Shown here piece by piece: positions 16,781-25,783 of a stretch of DNA of 64,000 bases (position 1 is the stretch's first letter; each line of letters starts with the position of its first letter). This DNA is from Cyanobium sp. N.Huapi 1H5 (GTDB lineage Bacteria; Cyanobacteriota; Cyanobacteriia; PCC-6307; Cyanobiaceae): the NCBI RefSeq assembly GCF_024345535.1, contig NZ_JAGQBH010000002.1:372001-436000 (forward strand). Direction: 5' to 3'. The position numbers and the translations under genes were made by a program. The notes under the pieces are model-generated. The model did no database searches. It was not told where the DNA came from and worked only from the letters and a program-made list of their open reading frames with translations.

Positions 16781-18124
16781 TTGTCCTCCCCCGCGAGCGT
16801 CGATGTCAGCGCGGCCGCCCTGGCGCAGCTGCTGCTGCCGGCCGGCGGCAGCCTGCGGGGCCGCGTGACGGTGCCCGGCGACAAGTCGATCTCCCACCGC
16901 TCGCTCCTGTTCGGGGCCATCGCCGAGGGCACCACCCGCATCGAGGGGCTGCTGCCCGCCGAGGACCCCCTGAGCACCGCCGCCTGCCTGCGGGCCATGG
17001 GCGTCACGGTCTCGCCGATCGCTGACGGCCAGGTGGTGACCGTCGAAGGGGTGGGCCTCGACGGGCTGCGGGAGCCTGCCGACGTGCTCGACTGCGGCAA
17101 TTCCGGCACCACCATGCGGCTGATGCTGGGGTTGCTGGCCGGCCGGGCGGGGCGCCACTTCGTGCTCACAGGCGATGCCTCCCTGCGCTCGCGGCCGATG
17201 CGTCGGGTGGGGGCCCCCCTGGCCCAGATGGGCGCCCGCATCCAGGGGCGCGAAGACGGCAACCTGGCCCCCCTGGCGGTGCAGGGGCAGACCCTGCACG
17301 GCAGCGTCATCGGCACGCCGGTGGCCTCGGCCCAGGTCAAGAGCGCCCTGCTGCTGGCCGCCCTGACGGCGAACGGGCCCACCACCGTGATCGAACCGGC
17401 CCCCACCCGCGACCACAGCGAGCGGATGCTGCGGGCCTTCGGTGCCGACCTGGAGGTGGATGGCGACGGGGGCCGGTTCATCACCGTGCGGCCCGGACCC
17501 GCCCTCCGGGGCCAGACCGTGGTGGTGCCCGGCGACATCAGCTCCGCCGCGTTCTGGCTGGTGGCGGCGGCGATCACCCCGGGGGCCGAGCTCACGGTCG
17601 AGAACGTGGGGCTCAACCCCAGCCGCACCGGCATCCTCGATGTGCTGGCCGAGATGGGCGCCCGGATCACGGTGCTCAACAGCCGGGATGTGGCCGGCGA
17701 GCCGGTGGGGGATCTCCGCGTCCAGCACGGCCCGCTGCGGGCCTTCCGCATCGAGGAGCCGATGATCCCCCGCCTGGTTGACGAGATCCCCGTGCTGGCG
17801 GTGGCGGCCTGCTGCGCCGAAGGGCTGAGCCGCATCAGCGGCGCGGCGGAGCTGCGGGTCAAGGAGACCGACCGCCTGGCGGTGATGGCCCGCCAGCTGA
17901 CGGCGATGGGGGCCCGGCTCGAGGAGCACGCCGATGGCCTCAGCATCGAAGGCCCCACCCCGCTGCATGGGGCGGAGGTGGACAGCGAGACGGATCACCG
18001 GGTGGCAATGAGCCTGGCGGTGGCCTCCCTGGTGGCCCGGGGCGACACCCGCCTGAGCCGGCCGGAGGCGGCCGCCGTCTCCTACCCCGGCTTCTGGGAT
18101 GACCTGGCCCGCCTGCGGCACTGA
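16781..18124 (+). CDS. aroA: 3-phosphoshikimate 1-carboxyvinyltransferase (EPSP synthase)
   Basis: A 447-residue shikimate-pathway enzyme condensing PEP with shikimate-3-phosphate. Visible: [10 protein letters not shown] (substrate-binding Lys-Ser), [18 protein letters not shown] and the late E-L-R-V-K-E-T-D-R. The start appears to be TTG at 16781; no ATG/GTG lies at the expected place. The last 26 bases overlap the next gene. Confidence 0.95.
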   Translation: MSSPASVDVSAAALAQLLLPAGGSLRGRVTVPGDKSISHRSLLFGAIAEGTTRIEGLLPAEDPLSTAACLRAMGVTVSPIADGQVVTVEGVGLDGLREPADVLDCGNSGTTMRLMLGLLAGRAGRHFVLTGDASLRSRPMRRVGAPLAQMGARIQGREDGNLAPLAVQGQTLHGSVIGTPVASAQVKSALLLAALTANGPTTVIEPAPTRDHSERMLRAFGADLEVDGDGGRFITVRPGPALRGQTVVVPGDISSAAFWLVAAAITPGAELTVENVGLNPSRTGILDVLAEMGARITVLNSRDVAGEPVGDLRVQHGPLRAFRIEEPMIPRLVDEIPVLAVAACCAEGLSRISGAAELRVKETDRLAVMARQLTAMGARLEEHADGLSIEGPTPLHGAEVDSETDHRVAMSLAVASLVARGDTRLSRPEAAAVSYPGFWDDLARLRH

Positions 18125-19049
18125 GACGGATCGGGGTTCGCCCGGGGCGGAACCGGCACCGGAAGCGCTGCCGGAGCTGCTGCCCAGGCGGGGGCGCGAC
18201 GGCAGCTTCACCCTCTACAGCAGCGCCTGCGACGAGGGCTTCCACAGTGCCGCCGGCGCCCTGCGGGAGGCGAACGAAAAGTTCGTGGTCCCGGCGGCGC
18301 TGGAGCGCTTCGCCCCGGGCCGGGAGCTGGTGGTGGCGGAGGTGGCCGTCGGCACCGGCACCAACACCGCCGCCCTGCTCGCCGCCGCCACCACCGCCGG
18401 CCTGGACCTGGACTGGTGGGGCCTGGAGCTGGACCACCGGCCCCTGGCCCTGGCCCTGGCGGATACCGGCTTCCGGGCCCAGTGGCCCGCCGCGGTGGTC
18501 GGCCGGCTGGAGGAGCTCAGCGGCGGCGATCGGCTGCGGCTTGGCGATGCCCGCCGCCGGCTGCCGGAGCTGCTGGACACGCTGGCGGGCCGCTGCGACC
18601 TGGTGCTGCTGGATGCCTTCTCCCCCCAGCGCTGCCCCCAGCTCTGGAGCCTGGAATTCCTTGAGGAGCTGGTGCGGCTGCTGCGGCCCGACGGCCGGCT
18701 GCTCACCTACAGCTCCGCGGCGGCGGTGCGCCGCTGCCTGCAGGATCTGGGCCTGGAGCTGCGGGCGATTCGGCCGCCTGCCGACGAACCGGAGCGCTGG
18801 AGCGCCGGGACGGCGGCCAGTTTCACCCCCGTGGCCCCCCATCCATCCCTGCGCCCCCTGGAGCCGTTCGAGCGCGTGCACCTGGCCAGCCGCGCCGCGG
18901 TGCCCTACCGGGACCCCACCGGAACCGCCACGGCGGCCGAGATCCTGGCCTGGCGCCAGCGGGAGCAGGAGCAGAGCAAGGCCCCGCCGGCCCGGCTGCC
19001 GCAGCGCCGGGGCCCCGCCGGACTGGGCCGCTCCGGAGGGCACCGGTAG
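18099..19049 (+). CDS. MnmC/MnmD-family tRNA methyltransferase-like protein
   Basis: A 316-residue Rossmann-fold protein of the DUF752/MnmC methyltransferase type. The order [13 protein letters not shown] near the N-terminus, a G-T-G-T-N-T cofactor loop and L-V-L-L-D-A-F-S-P (catalytic-type Asp-Ala-Phe-Ser-Pro) match enzymes that methylate the aminomethyl group of wobble uridine. Only the methyltransferase domain is present, so it is the stand-alone MnmD form without the FAD oxidase part. It overlaps aroA by 26 bases. Confidence 0.85.
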   Translation: MTWPACGTETDRGSPGAEPAPEALPELLPRRGRDGSFTLYSSACDEGFHSAAGALREANEKFVVPAALERFAPGRELVVAEVAVGTGTNTAALLAAATTAGLDLDWWGLELDHRPLALALADTGFRAQWPAAVVGRLEELSGGDRLRLGDARRRLPELLDTLAGRCDLVLLDAFSPQRCPQLWSLEFLEELVRLLRPDGRLLTYSSAAAVRRCLQDLGLELRAIRPPADEPERWSAGTAASFTPVAPHPSLRPLEPFERVHLASRAAVPYRDPTGTATAAEILAWRQREQEQSKAPPARLPQRRGPAGLGRSGGHR

Positions 19050-19078
19050 ATTCCGGCCCAGTCGCCCCACCCCCGCCG

Positions 19079-20455
19079 ATGCTCGCCGTTGCCGTCCTGG
19101 CCGCCGGGAAAGGGACCCGCATGAAGAGTGCCCTGCCGAAGGTGCTCCAGCCCCTGGCCGGCGCGACCCTGGTGGAACGGGTGCTGGGCAGCTGCCACCG
19201 GCTCGCCCCCGACCGCCAGCTGCTGGTGGTGGGCCACCAGGCTGACCGGGTGGAGCGCACCCTCGCCGCCGTCGAGGGCCTGGAGTTCGTGCTGCAGCAG
19301 CCCCAGAACGGCACCGGCCATGCGGTGCAGCAGCTGCTCGGGCCGCTGGAGGGCTTCGAGGGCGAGCTGCTGGTGCTCAACGGCGACGTGCCCCTGCTGC
19401 GGCCGGAGACCCTGGAATCCCTGCTTTCCACCCATCGGACCAGTGGTGCCGCCGTGACCCTGCTCACCGCCCGGCTGGCTGACCCGACCGGCTACGGCCG
19501 GGTCTTCGCCGACGGGGCTGGCCAGGTGAGCGGCATCGTGGAGCACCGCGACTGCAATCCAGAGCAGCTCGCCAACACCCTCACCAATGCGGGGATCTAC
19601 TGCTTCGACTGGGCCCGGCTGGCCACCGTGCTGCCCAGCCTGAGCACCGACAACGACCAGGGCGAGCTCTATCTCACGGACACCGTGGCCTTGCTGCGGC
19701 CAGCCATGCACATGGAGGTGGGTGACCCGGACGAGGTGGCCGGCATCAACGACCGCCAGCAGCTGGCCCACTGCGAGGCGGTGCTGCAGGACCGGCTGCG
19801 CCGCCACTGGATGGCGGAGGGGGTGAGCTTCACCGATCCGGCCAGCTGCACCCTGTCCGAGCACACCCGCTTCGGCCGCGACGTGCTGGTGGAGCCCCAG
19901 TGCCATTTCCGCGGGGTGAGCAGCATCGGCGACGGCTGCCGCATCGGCCCCGGCTGCCTGATCGAGAACAGCCAGCTGGGCGCCGATGTGGAGGTGGTCC
20001 ATTCGGTGCTGCGCGACAGCCACGTGGAACCCGGCTGCGCCATCGGTCCCTTCGCCCAGCTGCGGGCCGGCACCCACCTGGCCGCCGGCTGCCGCATCGG
20101 CAACTTCGTCGAGGTGAAGAACAGCCGGCTGGGGGCGGGCTGCAAGGCCAACCACCTCAGCTACCTGGGCGATGCCGACCTGGGCGCCGAGGTGAACATC
20201 GGGGCCGGCACAATCACCGCCAACTTCGACGGGGTGCGCAAGCACCGCACCGTGATCGGCGGCGGCAGCAAGACCGGGGCCAATTCGGTGCTGGTGGCGC
20301 CGATCACCCTCGGGGAGGGGGTGACGGTGGGGGCTGGCTCCACCCTCACCAAGGACGTGCCGGCCGGCTCCCTCGCCCTGGGCCGGGCCCGCCAGCTGGT
20401 GAAGGAGAACTGGACCCCGCTGGCGCCGCGCCAGCAGCAGGGGGTGGCGGGCTGA
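19079..20455 (+). CDS. glmU: Bifunctional UDP-GlcNAc pyrophosphorylase/GlcN-1-P acetyltransferase
   Basis: A 458-residue enzyme that acetylates GlcN-1-P and then couples it to UTP, supplying UDP-GlcNAc for peptidoglycan and polysaccharide. The N-terminal nucleotidyltransferase has [10 protein letters not shown] and a N-G-D-V-P-L metal site; the C-terminal left-handed beta-helix carries hexapeptide repeats from about 250 and the K-N-S[16 protein letters not shown] acetyltransferase signature. Length and both halves are complete. Confidence 0.97.
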   Translation: MLAVAVLAAGKGTRMKSALPKVLQPLAGATLVERVLGSCHRLAPDRQLLVVGHQADRVERTLAAVEGLEFVLQQPQNGTGHAVQQLLGPLEGFEGELLVLNGDVPLLRPETLESLLSTHRTSGAAVTLLTARLADPTGYGRVFADGAGQVSGIVEHRDCNPEQLANTLTNAGIYCFDWARLATVLPSLSTDNDQGELYLTDTVALLRPAMHMEVGDPDEVAGINDRQQLAHCEAVLQDRLRRHWMAEGVSFTDPASCTLSEHTRFGRDVLVEPQCHFRGVSSIGDGCRIGPGCLIENSQLGADVEVVHSVLRDSHVEPGCAIGPFAQLRAGTHLAAGCRIGNFVEVKNSRLGAGCKANHLSYLGDADLGAEVNIGAGTITANFDGVRKHRTVIGGGSKTGANSVLVAPITLGEGVTVGAGSTLTKDVPAGSLALGRARQLVKENWTPLAPRQQQGVAG

Positions 20456-20501
20456 ATCCAGGATTCCTGGCCTAATCTCAACCCAGGACATTGCTGGACC
20501 C

Positions 20502-20873
20502 ATGGCCATCAATCCCGTCATCTGGTTCGAGCTCTACGTCGACGACATGGCCCGGGCCCGGGCCTTCTACGAGACCGTGTTCCAGCTGACGCTGGAGCCC
20601 CTGCCCGATGCGGGCATGGAGTACCTCACCTTCCCGATGGATGACGGCAAGGTGGGGGCCGGCGGGGCCCTTGCCAAGATGGAGGGCATGGCACCGGGCA
20701 GTGGCGGCACCCTGATCTATTTCCACTGCGACGACTGCGCCGTGGAGGAAAGCCGGGTGGCTGGCGCCGGCGGCACCGTGATCAAGCCGAAGATGTCGAT
20801 CGGTGCCTACGGCTTCATGAGCCTGGTGCTCGACACCGAAGGCAACACCATCGGGCTCCACTCCCAGGCGTGA
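20502..20873 (+). CDS. VOC-superfamily (glyoxalase/bleomycin-resistance-like) protein
   Basis: A 123-residue two-module VOC-fold protein: W-F-E-L-Y-V-D-D-M near the start and D-T-E-G-N-T-I-G-L at the end, spacing typical of the glyoxalase family. The usual first metal ligand is replaced by Glu at the F-E-L position, and the terminal Glu/Asp region is present. Substrate unknown. Its stop overlaps the next start (GTGA). Confidence 0.85.
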   Translation: MAINPVIWFELYVDDMARARAFYETVFQLTLEPLPDAGMEYLTFPMDDGKVGAGGALAKMEGMAPGSGGTLIYFHCDDCAVEESRVAGAGGTVIKPKMSIGAYGFMSLVLDTEGNTIGLHSQA

Positions 20874-21433
20874 GCGCCACGGCCCCGGCACGGCGCTTCC
20901 GCTGGTGGCATGGCGCCGCGATCCTGGCGGCCGCCAATGCCGTCAGCTTCTGGCCGGCGGGGGTGCTGGGCGACGCCGCCTTCTACACAGCCTTCCGCCT
21001 GCCCCCCTACGCCCCGCCGGACTGGCTGTTCGCCCCCCTGTGGCTGGTGCTGAACATCACCTCCCTGGTGGCCCTGGCGCGGGTGGCCAACCTGGAGGTG
21101 GCGAACGCTGCCGGAGAGGATGGTGCCGGCCGCCGCCGGGCCCTGGTGCTGGTCTCGGAAGGGGTGGGCTGGCTGCTGTTCGCTGTATTCACCACGTTTT
21201 TCTTTTGGCTGCACAGCCCGGTGCTCGCGGCGGCGGACACGGTGGCGGGCCTGCTGGTGGCGGTGGTGAGCGTGGCGGCGGCGGCCGCCCTCGATCAGCC
21301 CGCCGCCGGCCTGATCGGCCTGCGGTTGCTGTGGCTGCTGCTGGCCAGTGCCGTGGCGGTGAGCGTGGCCCTGCACAACCCCGACCCGTTCCTAGCCGCC
21401 GCCCCGGCGCCAGGTGTGGAAGCGCTCCAGTAG
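20870..21433 (+). CDS. TspO/MBR-family membrane protein (copy 2)
   Basis: A 187-residue protein with about five membrane helices and the TspO-type motif P-P-Y-A-P-P-D-W-L-F-A-P-L-W-L-V-L-N, where the Pro-x-W spacing resembles the ligand loop. It is larger and more divergent than copy 1. It starts at GTG inside the VOC gene's stop codon, so the two are coupled. The 3' end overlaps the convergent oxidoreductase by 42 bases. Tetrapyrrole or stress roles are possible but unproven. Confidence 0.7.
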   Translation: MSATAPARRFRWWHGAAILAAANAVSFWPAGVLGDAAFYTAFRLPPYAPPDWLFAPLWLVLNITSLVALARVANLEVANAAGEDGAGRRRALVLVSEGVGWLLFAVFTTFFFWLHSPVLAAADTVAGLLVAVVSVAAAAALDQPAAGLIGLRLLWLLLASAVAVSVALHNPDPFLAAAPAPGVEALQ

Positions 21434-23587
21434 GGCGAGGGTGCGCTGGGGAGCGTGGGCCTTCTTCCAGCTCCCGGCGACGTACTTGTTCGCTTCGGCC
21501 AGGGTGGGATAGGCGTGCATCGTGCCCAGCACCTTGCCCAGGCCCAGGTTCCAGCGCATCGCCAGCACGAACTCGGCCAGCAGCTCCCCGGCCTGCTCCG
21601 CCACGATCGTCACCCCCAGGATCCGGTCCCTGCCGGGCACGGTGAGCACCGTCACGAAGCCGGTCTCGGCCGATTCGACGATGGCCCGATCCAGCTCCGC
21701 CAGGGGGAAACGGGTGACCTCGAAGGCCACGCCCTGGGCCGTGGCCTGGGTCTCGTTCAGCCCCACCCGGGCCACCTCCGGGTCGGTGAAGGTGGTGCGC
21801 GGGATGACGCGGCCGTCGACGGCGAAGCGCACCGGATCGAACAGCCCGTTCACGGCCGCATACCAGGCCTGATGGGCCGCCGTGTGGGTGAACTGCCAGG
21901 GGCCGGCGGCGTCGCCGGCGGCGTAGATGTTGGGGTAGAGGGTCTGGAGGTGGGGATCGGTGTTGATGGTGCGGCCGGTGGGGATGCCCAGGTCCTCGAG
22001 GCCGTGGCCCTCCAGCCGGGCCTGGCGCCCCACGGCGCAGAGCAGCTCGTCCACCTCGAGCAGCAGGGAGGCGCCGCCCACCGACACCTGCACCTGAACG
22101 CCACCGGAGGCAGCCGGCCCCACCCGCTCCACCCGGCACCCGGTGTGGACCCGCACGCCGTCACGCTCCAGGACCTCGCGCAGCAGCGCCCCCACCTCGG
22201 GGTCCTCCCGGGGCAGCAGACGGTCGTTGCGCTGCAGCAGGGTCACCGGCAGGCCCAGCTGGGCCAGGGCCTGGGCCAGTTCGCAGCCCACAGGACCGCC
22301 CCCCAGCACCACCAGGCTGGGTTTCGGGGAGGGGTGATCGGCCAGGGCATCCCAGAGGGTCTCGCTGGTGAGCACCCGCACCGTGTCGATGCCGGGCAGG
22401 GCCGGGATCACCGGCGCGGCGCCGGTGGCCAGCACGATGGCGCGGGCCGTGAGCACGGTCTCACTGCCATCGGCGGCGGTGATCGCCACCGCCCAGGGGC
22501 TGATCAGGCGGGCCTGGCCAAGGCGCACATCCACCCCGAGGGCGGTGTAGCGCTCGACGCTGTCGTGGGGGGCGACGGCCGCCACCTTCTGGCGCACCCG
22601 CTCCAGCACCCTGCGCAGCTCCACCCGGGGCTCCTGGGGGGTCAGGCCGTAGCGGTCGGCATGGCGCAGGCGAGCGGCGAGGCGGGCCGTGCTGATCAGG
22701 GCCTTGCTGGGCACACAGCCGGTGTTGAGGCAGTCCCCGCCCATGCGGTCCCGCTCCACCAGGGTGACCTTCGCCCGCACGGTGGCGGCGATGTAGGCCG
22801 TGACCAGGCCCGCTGCCCCGGCGCCGATGACGAGCAGATTGCGATCGAACCGGCGGGGACGGGGCCAGGGGCGGTAGAGGCGCCAGAGCCGCCAGCGGCC
22901 CAGCAGCAGCTTCACGATCCAGGGCAGCAGTCCCAGCAGGGCGAAGGAGGCCAGCAGGGCCGGCGAGAGGAGCCCCGACAGGCCGGTGAGCTGGCCCAGC
23001 TGGGTGCCCGCATTCACGTACACGAGGGTGGCCGGCAGCATGCCCAGCTGGGAGACGAGCGCGAAGGGCAGCAGGGGCATGGGGGTGAGGCCCATCAGCA
23101 GATTGACGAGCACAAAGGGCACCACCGGCACCAGCCGCAGGCTGAGCAGGTAGGCGGTGCCGTCGCGGCGGACGCCCTCCTCGATGGGCCCCAGGCGCTG
23201 GCCGAACCGGCGCCGCACCGGCTCCCGCAGCAGGGTGCGGGCCAGCAGGCAGGCCGCCGTGGCCCCCAGGGTGGAGCCGATCGACACCAGCACCGTGCCC
23301 TGGAGCAGGCCGAAGATGGCGCCCCCCGCCAGGGTGAGCACGGTGGCACCGGGCAGGGAGAGCCCCGTCACCAGCACGTAGGCGGCCACGAAGGCGGCAG
23401 CACTGGCCAAAGGAGCGGCCTGCCGCCAGGCCAGCAGCTGCTCGCGGGAGGCCTGCAGGGCGGCGAGATCCAGACGGTGCTGCCAGCCCTGGCTGAAGAA
23501 GAAGCCCACCCCAGCCAGCAACAGGGCGATCGCCAGGAGGCGCCCTATGGGTGCGCCGGTGGGCTTCTCCTTGGCCGGTGAGCTCAT
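21392..23587 (-). CDS. VTT/TVP38-type membrane domain fused to FAD-dependent disulfide oxidoreductase
   Basis: A 731-residue fusion. Residues about 18-225 are a membrane domain of the TVP38/TMEM64 (VTT, DedA-like) family with several helices and the G-x-x-x-G-x-x-x-A-x-x-L-A-R-x-x-x-R-x-x-V segment. From about 245 follows a mercuric-reductase/dihydrolipoamide-dehydrogenase-like module: FAD motif G-A-G-A-A-G-L-V, redox disulfide C-L-N-T-G-C-V-P-S-K, NAD motif G-G-G-P-V-G-C-E, and the A-G-D-A-A-G FAD site. There is no C-terminal His-x-x-x-x-E-x pair like true mercuric reductase. It probably performs membrane-associated thiol or quinone redox chemistry. The start at 23587 matches M-S-S-P; upstream extension rejected. 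ATGA overlap with the next gene upstream. Confidence 0.9.
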   Translation of the reverse strand: MSSPAKEKPTGAPIGRLLAIALLLAGVGFFFSQGWQHRLDLAALQASREQLLAWRQAAPLASAAAFVAAYVLVTGLSLPGATVLTLAGGAIFGLLQGTVLVSIGSTLGATAACLLARTLLREPVRRRFGQRLGPIEEGVRRDGTAYLLSLRLVPVVPFVLVNLLMGLTPMPLLPFALVSQLGMLPATLVYVNAGTQLGQLTGLSGLLSPALLASFALLGLLPWIVKLLLGRWRLWRLYRPWPRPRRFDRNLLVIGAGAAGLVTAYIAATVRAKVTLVERDRMGGDCLNTGCVPSKALISTARLAARLRHADRYGLTPQEPRVELRRVLERVRQKVAAVAPHDSVERYTALGVDVRLGQARLISPWAVAITAADGSETVLTARAIVLATGAAPVIPALPGIDTVRVLTSETLWDALADHPSPKPSLVVLGGGPVGCELAQALAQLGLPVTLLQRNDRLLPREDPEVGALLREVLERDGVRVHTGCRVERVGPAASGGVQVQVSVGGASLLLEVDELLCAVGRQARLEGHGLEDLGIPTGRTINTDPHLQTLYPNIYAAGDAAGPWQFTHTAAHQAWYAAVNGLFDPVRFAVDGRVIPRTTFTDPEVARVGLNETQATAQGVAFEVTRFPLAELDRAIVESAETGFVTVLTVPGRDRILGVTIVAEQAGELLAEFVLAMRWNLGLGKVLGTMHAYPTLAEANKYVAGSWKKAHAPQRTLALLERFHTWRRGGG

Positions 23588-24834
23588 GGCTGGCCCTCTT
23601 GGGGCTGTAACGGCGGTGGGCGCTGGATCACCGGCGCCGCGGCGGCCAGGATCGCGGCCCGATCGCCGTTCAGGGGGGGATAGATGCGCTGGCCATTGAT
23701 CAGCCGCTTGGTGCGCTTGGCCGCCTCCCCGGTGGCGACGACCCGGCGGTCCCAGCCTTCGGTGTAGAGGGCCCCCCATGGACCCAGATCGAGGATGGTG
23801 GTGTACCAGTCGATCCGCAGCGGCAGCAGCGGCAGCCCCAGCAGATCGCAGACCGCGTTGTGGCCGGCGAACCGGCCCATGGGGCGGCCGTGCTGGCAGG
23901 ACATGACCGTGGGGTGGCCGTCCTCCAGGGTGAGGCGAGCACTGTCACCGGCGGCGAACACACCGCTCAGCCCCTCGACCCGCAGGTCGGCATCGACCGG
24001 CAGGCGGCCGAGGGGATCGGTGGGCACGCCGCAGCCGGCGGCCAGCGGACTGGCGCGCATGCCGGCACACCAGAGCACCGTCTGGGTGGCGATGACCTCG
24101 CCGGAATCGAAGCGAATCTCGCTGCCGTCCAGGGACACCACCCGCACACCGAGGCGGCACTCCACCCCCAAGGCCGCCAGGGCCGCCTCGATCACCGGCC
24201 GCGCCGACTCCCCCATATCGGAGCCCACCCGGGGGTTGTGGTCCACCAGCAGCACCCGCCCCGGCCCCGCTAGACCGGCACGCTCTCGGACGGCCTGGAG
24301 CCGGGCCGGCAGCTCACAGGCGGCTTCGATTCCGGTCAGGCCGGCCCCCACCACCACGGCCGTGAAGCGTCCGGGGCCGTCGGAGTGCTCCGCCAGGGCC
24401 TCCAGGTGCTCCGCCAGCCGGGAAGCGCCGCCGTAGGTGTCGACATCGAAGCCATGGGCGGCCAGGCCGGGGACCTGGGGCCGCCGCAGCTCACTGCCCA
24501 GGGCAATGACCAGCCGGTCGTAGCTCAGTTCCTGCGCGCCGGCCGGGGTGTGCGCGGCGACCGTCCGGGCCGTCGGATCGATGCCGCCGACCTCGCCCAC
24601 CAGCCAGCGGACACCGGCGGGCGCGAGCACCGTCTCCAGGGGCACCCTCAGCGGCGTCAGGTCGGGTTCGTAGTTGCGCACGCGGATGCCATGGAAGGCA
24701 TCGCGGTTGACGAGCAGCACCTCGACGGCGTCGGAGCCGAGGCCGAGCTGATCCAGCTGGCGAGCGGCGGCCAGGGCACTCCAGAGCCCGGCAAAGCCAC
24801 CGCCGAGCACCAGGATCCGCTGGGCTGCCATCAC
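23584..24834 (-). CDS. NADH dehydrogenase type 2-like FAD oxidoreductase
   Basis: A 416-residue pyridine nucleotide oxidoreductase with two Rossmann folds: I-L-V-L-G-G-G-F-A-G-L near residue 6 and V-V-V-G-A-G-L-T-G-I-E-A in the middle, plus the FAD-binding F-A-A-G-D-S-A-R. The C-terminal region resembles the membrane-facing part of NDH-2. Such enzymes oxidise NAD(P)H and reduce plastoquinone without proton pumping. It precedes the VTT fusion with a four-base overlap, so the two probably work together at the membrane. Confidence 0.88.
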   Translation of the reverse strand: MMAAQRILVLGGGFAGLWSALAAARQLDQLGLGSDAVEVLLVNRDAFHGIRVRNYEPDLTPLRVPLETVLAPAGVRWLVGEVGGIDPTARTVAAHTPAGAQELSYDRLVIALGSELRRPQVPGLAAHGFDVDTYGGASRLAEHLEALAEHSDGPGRFTAVVVGAGLTGIEAACELPARLQAVRERAGLAGPGRVLLVDHNPRVGSDMGESARPVIEAALAALGVECRLGVRVVSLDGSEIRFDSGEVIATQTVLWCAGMRASPLAAGCGVPTDPLGRLPVDADLRVEGLSGVFAAGDSARLTLEDGHPTVMSCQHGRPMGRFAGHNAVCDLLGLPLLPLRIDWYTTILDLGPWGALYTEGWDRRVVATGEAAKRTKRLINGQRIYPPLNGDRAAILAAAAPVIQRPPPLQPQEGQP

Positions 24835-25180
24835 GTCGTTCCGGCAAGGGGCGCAGGCGTCACCAGGAGCGGATCAACCGGAGCTCAGGCTATCGAGGGC
24901 CCGGGCCTGAAGGCGGGAGCGGCAAGCGGCGTCTTCCCGGGCGACCTGCCTCTGGTTGTGGCCCCGGCCGGAGGGTTACCGCCCGGGTACCTGGACGGCC
25001 GGGGTCGGCCGCTCCGTGGAGCCGGGGAAAGGAGGAGCTGGAAAGAGATGGAAATGAAGTCCCTAATCCTGGGGGGAAGAAGGTAGCGCTCCTGCAGAGA
25101 ATGTCAGGGGATTGTTTCCGCCTCTATCGAATCATTTCAGACGCTTAGGCTGAGGAGGCTCAAACGAGAAGGACAGGACA
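24835..25180. other. Intergenic region upstream of the DUF3122 gene
   Basis: A 346-bp stretch between the NDH-2-like gene (transcribed away) and the DUF3122 gene. It holds only very short open frames with no support and must contain the two divergent promoters. The last 40 bases are AT-richer and include AGGAGG-like and AAGGA purine tracts ahead of the TTG start. No clear operator or terminator is seen. Confidence 0.5.
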
Positions 25181-25717
25181 TTGAAGACACACTTTATCGT
25201 CACGGTGCAGAGTTTACGTCGCCATCTGCATCACTTTCTCAGTATCGGAACGGCATGGATCGTTGCGGCCGGGCTTCTTTTTCTCGCCCCCGTCTTCAAC
25301 CCAGCCTCCGCCCTGGCCGATGACACGGGCAACTGGTATCTGGATGACGGCTCGGGGCACCAGCTGGGGGCCGTGCTGTTCGAGCGCTCGGACATCAACA
25401 CACCCTCCGGTCTGCGGCTGCGGCTGAACGCAGAAACGGCCGGGCTGAAGCTGGATCACGTCCGTCCCATGGTGATGAGCGACGGCGGCCAACAGGCCTG
25501 GAGCCTCGACAACCGCAGCCAGGAGCTTCTGGGCGCCGCCAACGGGGCCCTCCCGGTGGGCTCCTCCCAGTACGACGCCGGCTGCCTCAGGCCGATCCCC
25601 GCGGATGGCATGGCGATGCGGATCACCGTGCCGAGCTCCGCCGGTGACCTGACCTTCGCCCTGGCCCCCGGCCAGGTTCAGACCATCCACTCCCTGTCGG
25701 AAGCCTGCGCCAACTAG
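25181..25717 (+). CDS. DUF3122-family secreted protein
   Basis: A 178-residue exported protein with a long signal peptide (hydrophobic about 22-42, ending A-S-A-L-A-D). The mature part has the DUF3122 arrangement: G-x-x-L-G-A-V-L-F-E-R, L-R-L-R-L-N, D-H-V-R-P-M-V-M and two cysteines near the end that may pair. The family is restricted to cyanobacteria, with no known role. The start is TTG at 25181, the only good one in frame. Confidence 0.75.
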   Translation: MKTHFIVTVQSLRRHLHHFLSIGTAWIVAAGLLFLAPVFNPASALADDTGNWYLDDGSGHQLGAVLFERSDINTPSGLRLRLNAETAGLKLDHVRPMVMSDGGQQAWSLDNRSQELLGAANGALPVGSSQYDAGCLRPIPADGMAMRITVPSSAGDLTFALAPGQVQTIHSLSEACAN

Positions 25718-25743
25718 GTCCCCAGCGGTCCCGCGGTCCTCTG

Positions 25744-25773
25744 CCCCGGTTCCCCTGCAAGGGGAAGCCGGGG
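25744..25773. terminator. Strong GC hairpin between convergent genes
   Basis: CCCCGG and TTCCCCT (25744-25756) pair with AGGGGAA and CCGGGG (25760-25773), with a 3-nt loop and a single bulged base. It sits between two convergent stop codons, the usual place for a bidirectional terminator. There is no clean T-run, so confidence is moderate. Confidence 0.4.
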
Positions 25774-25783
25774 TACGGCCTGT

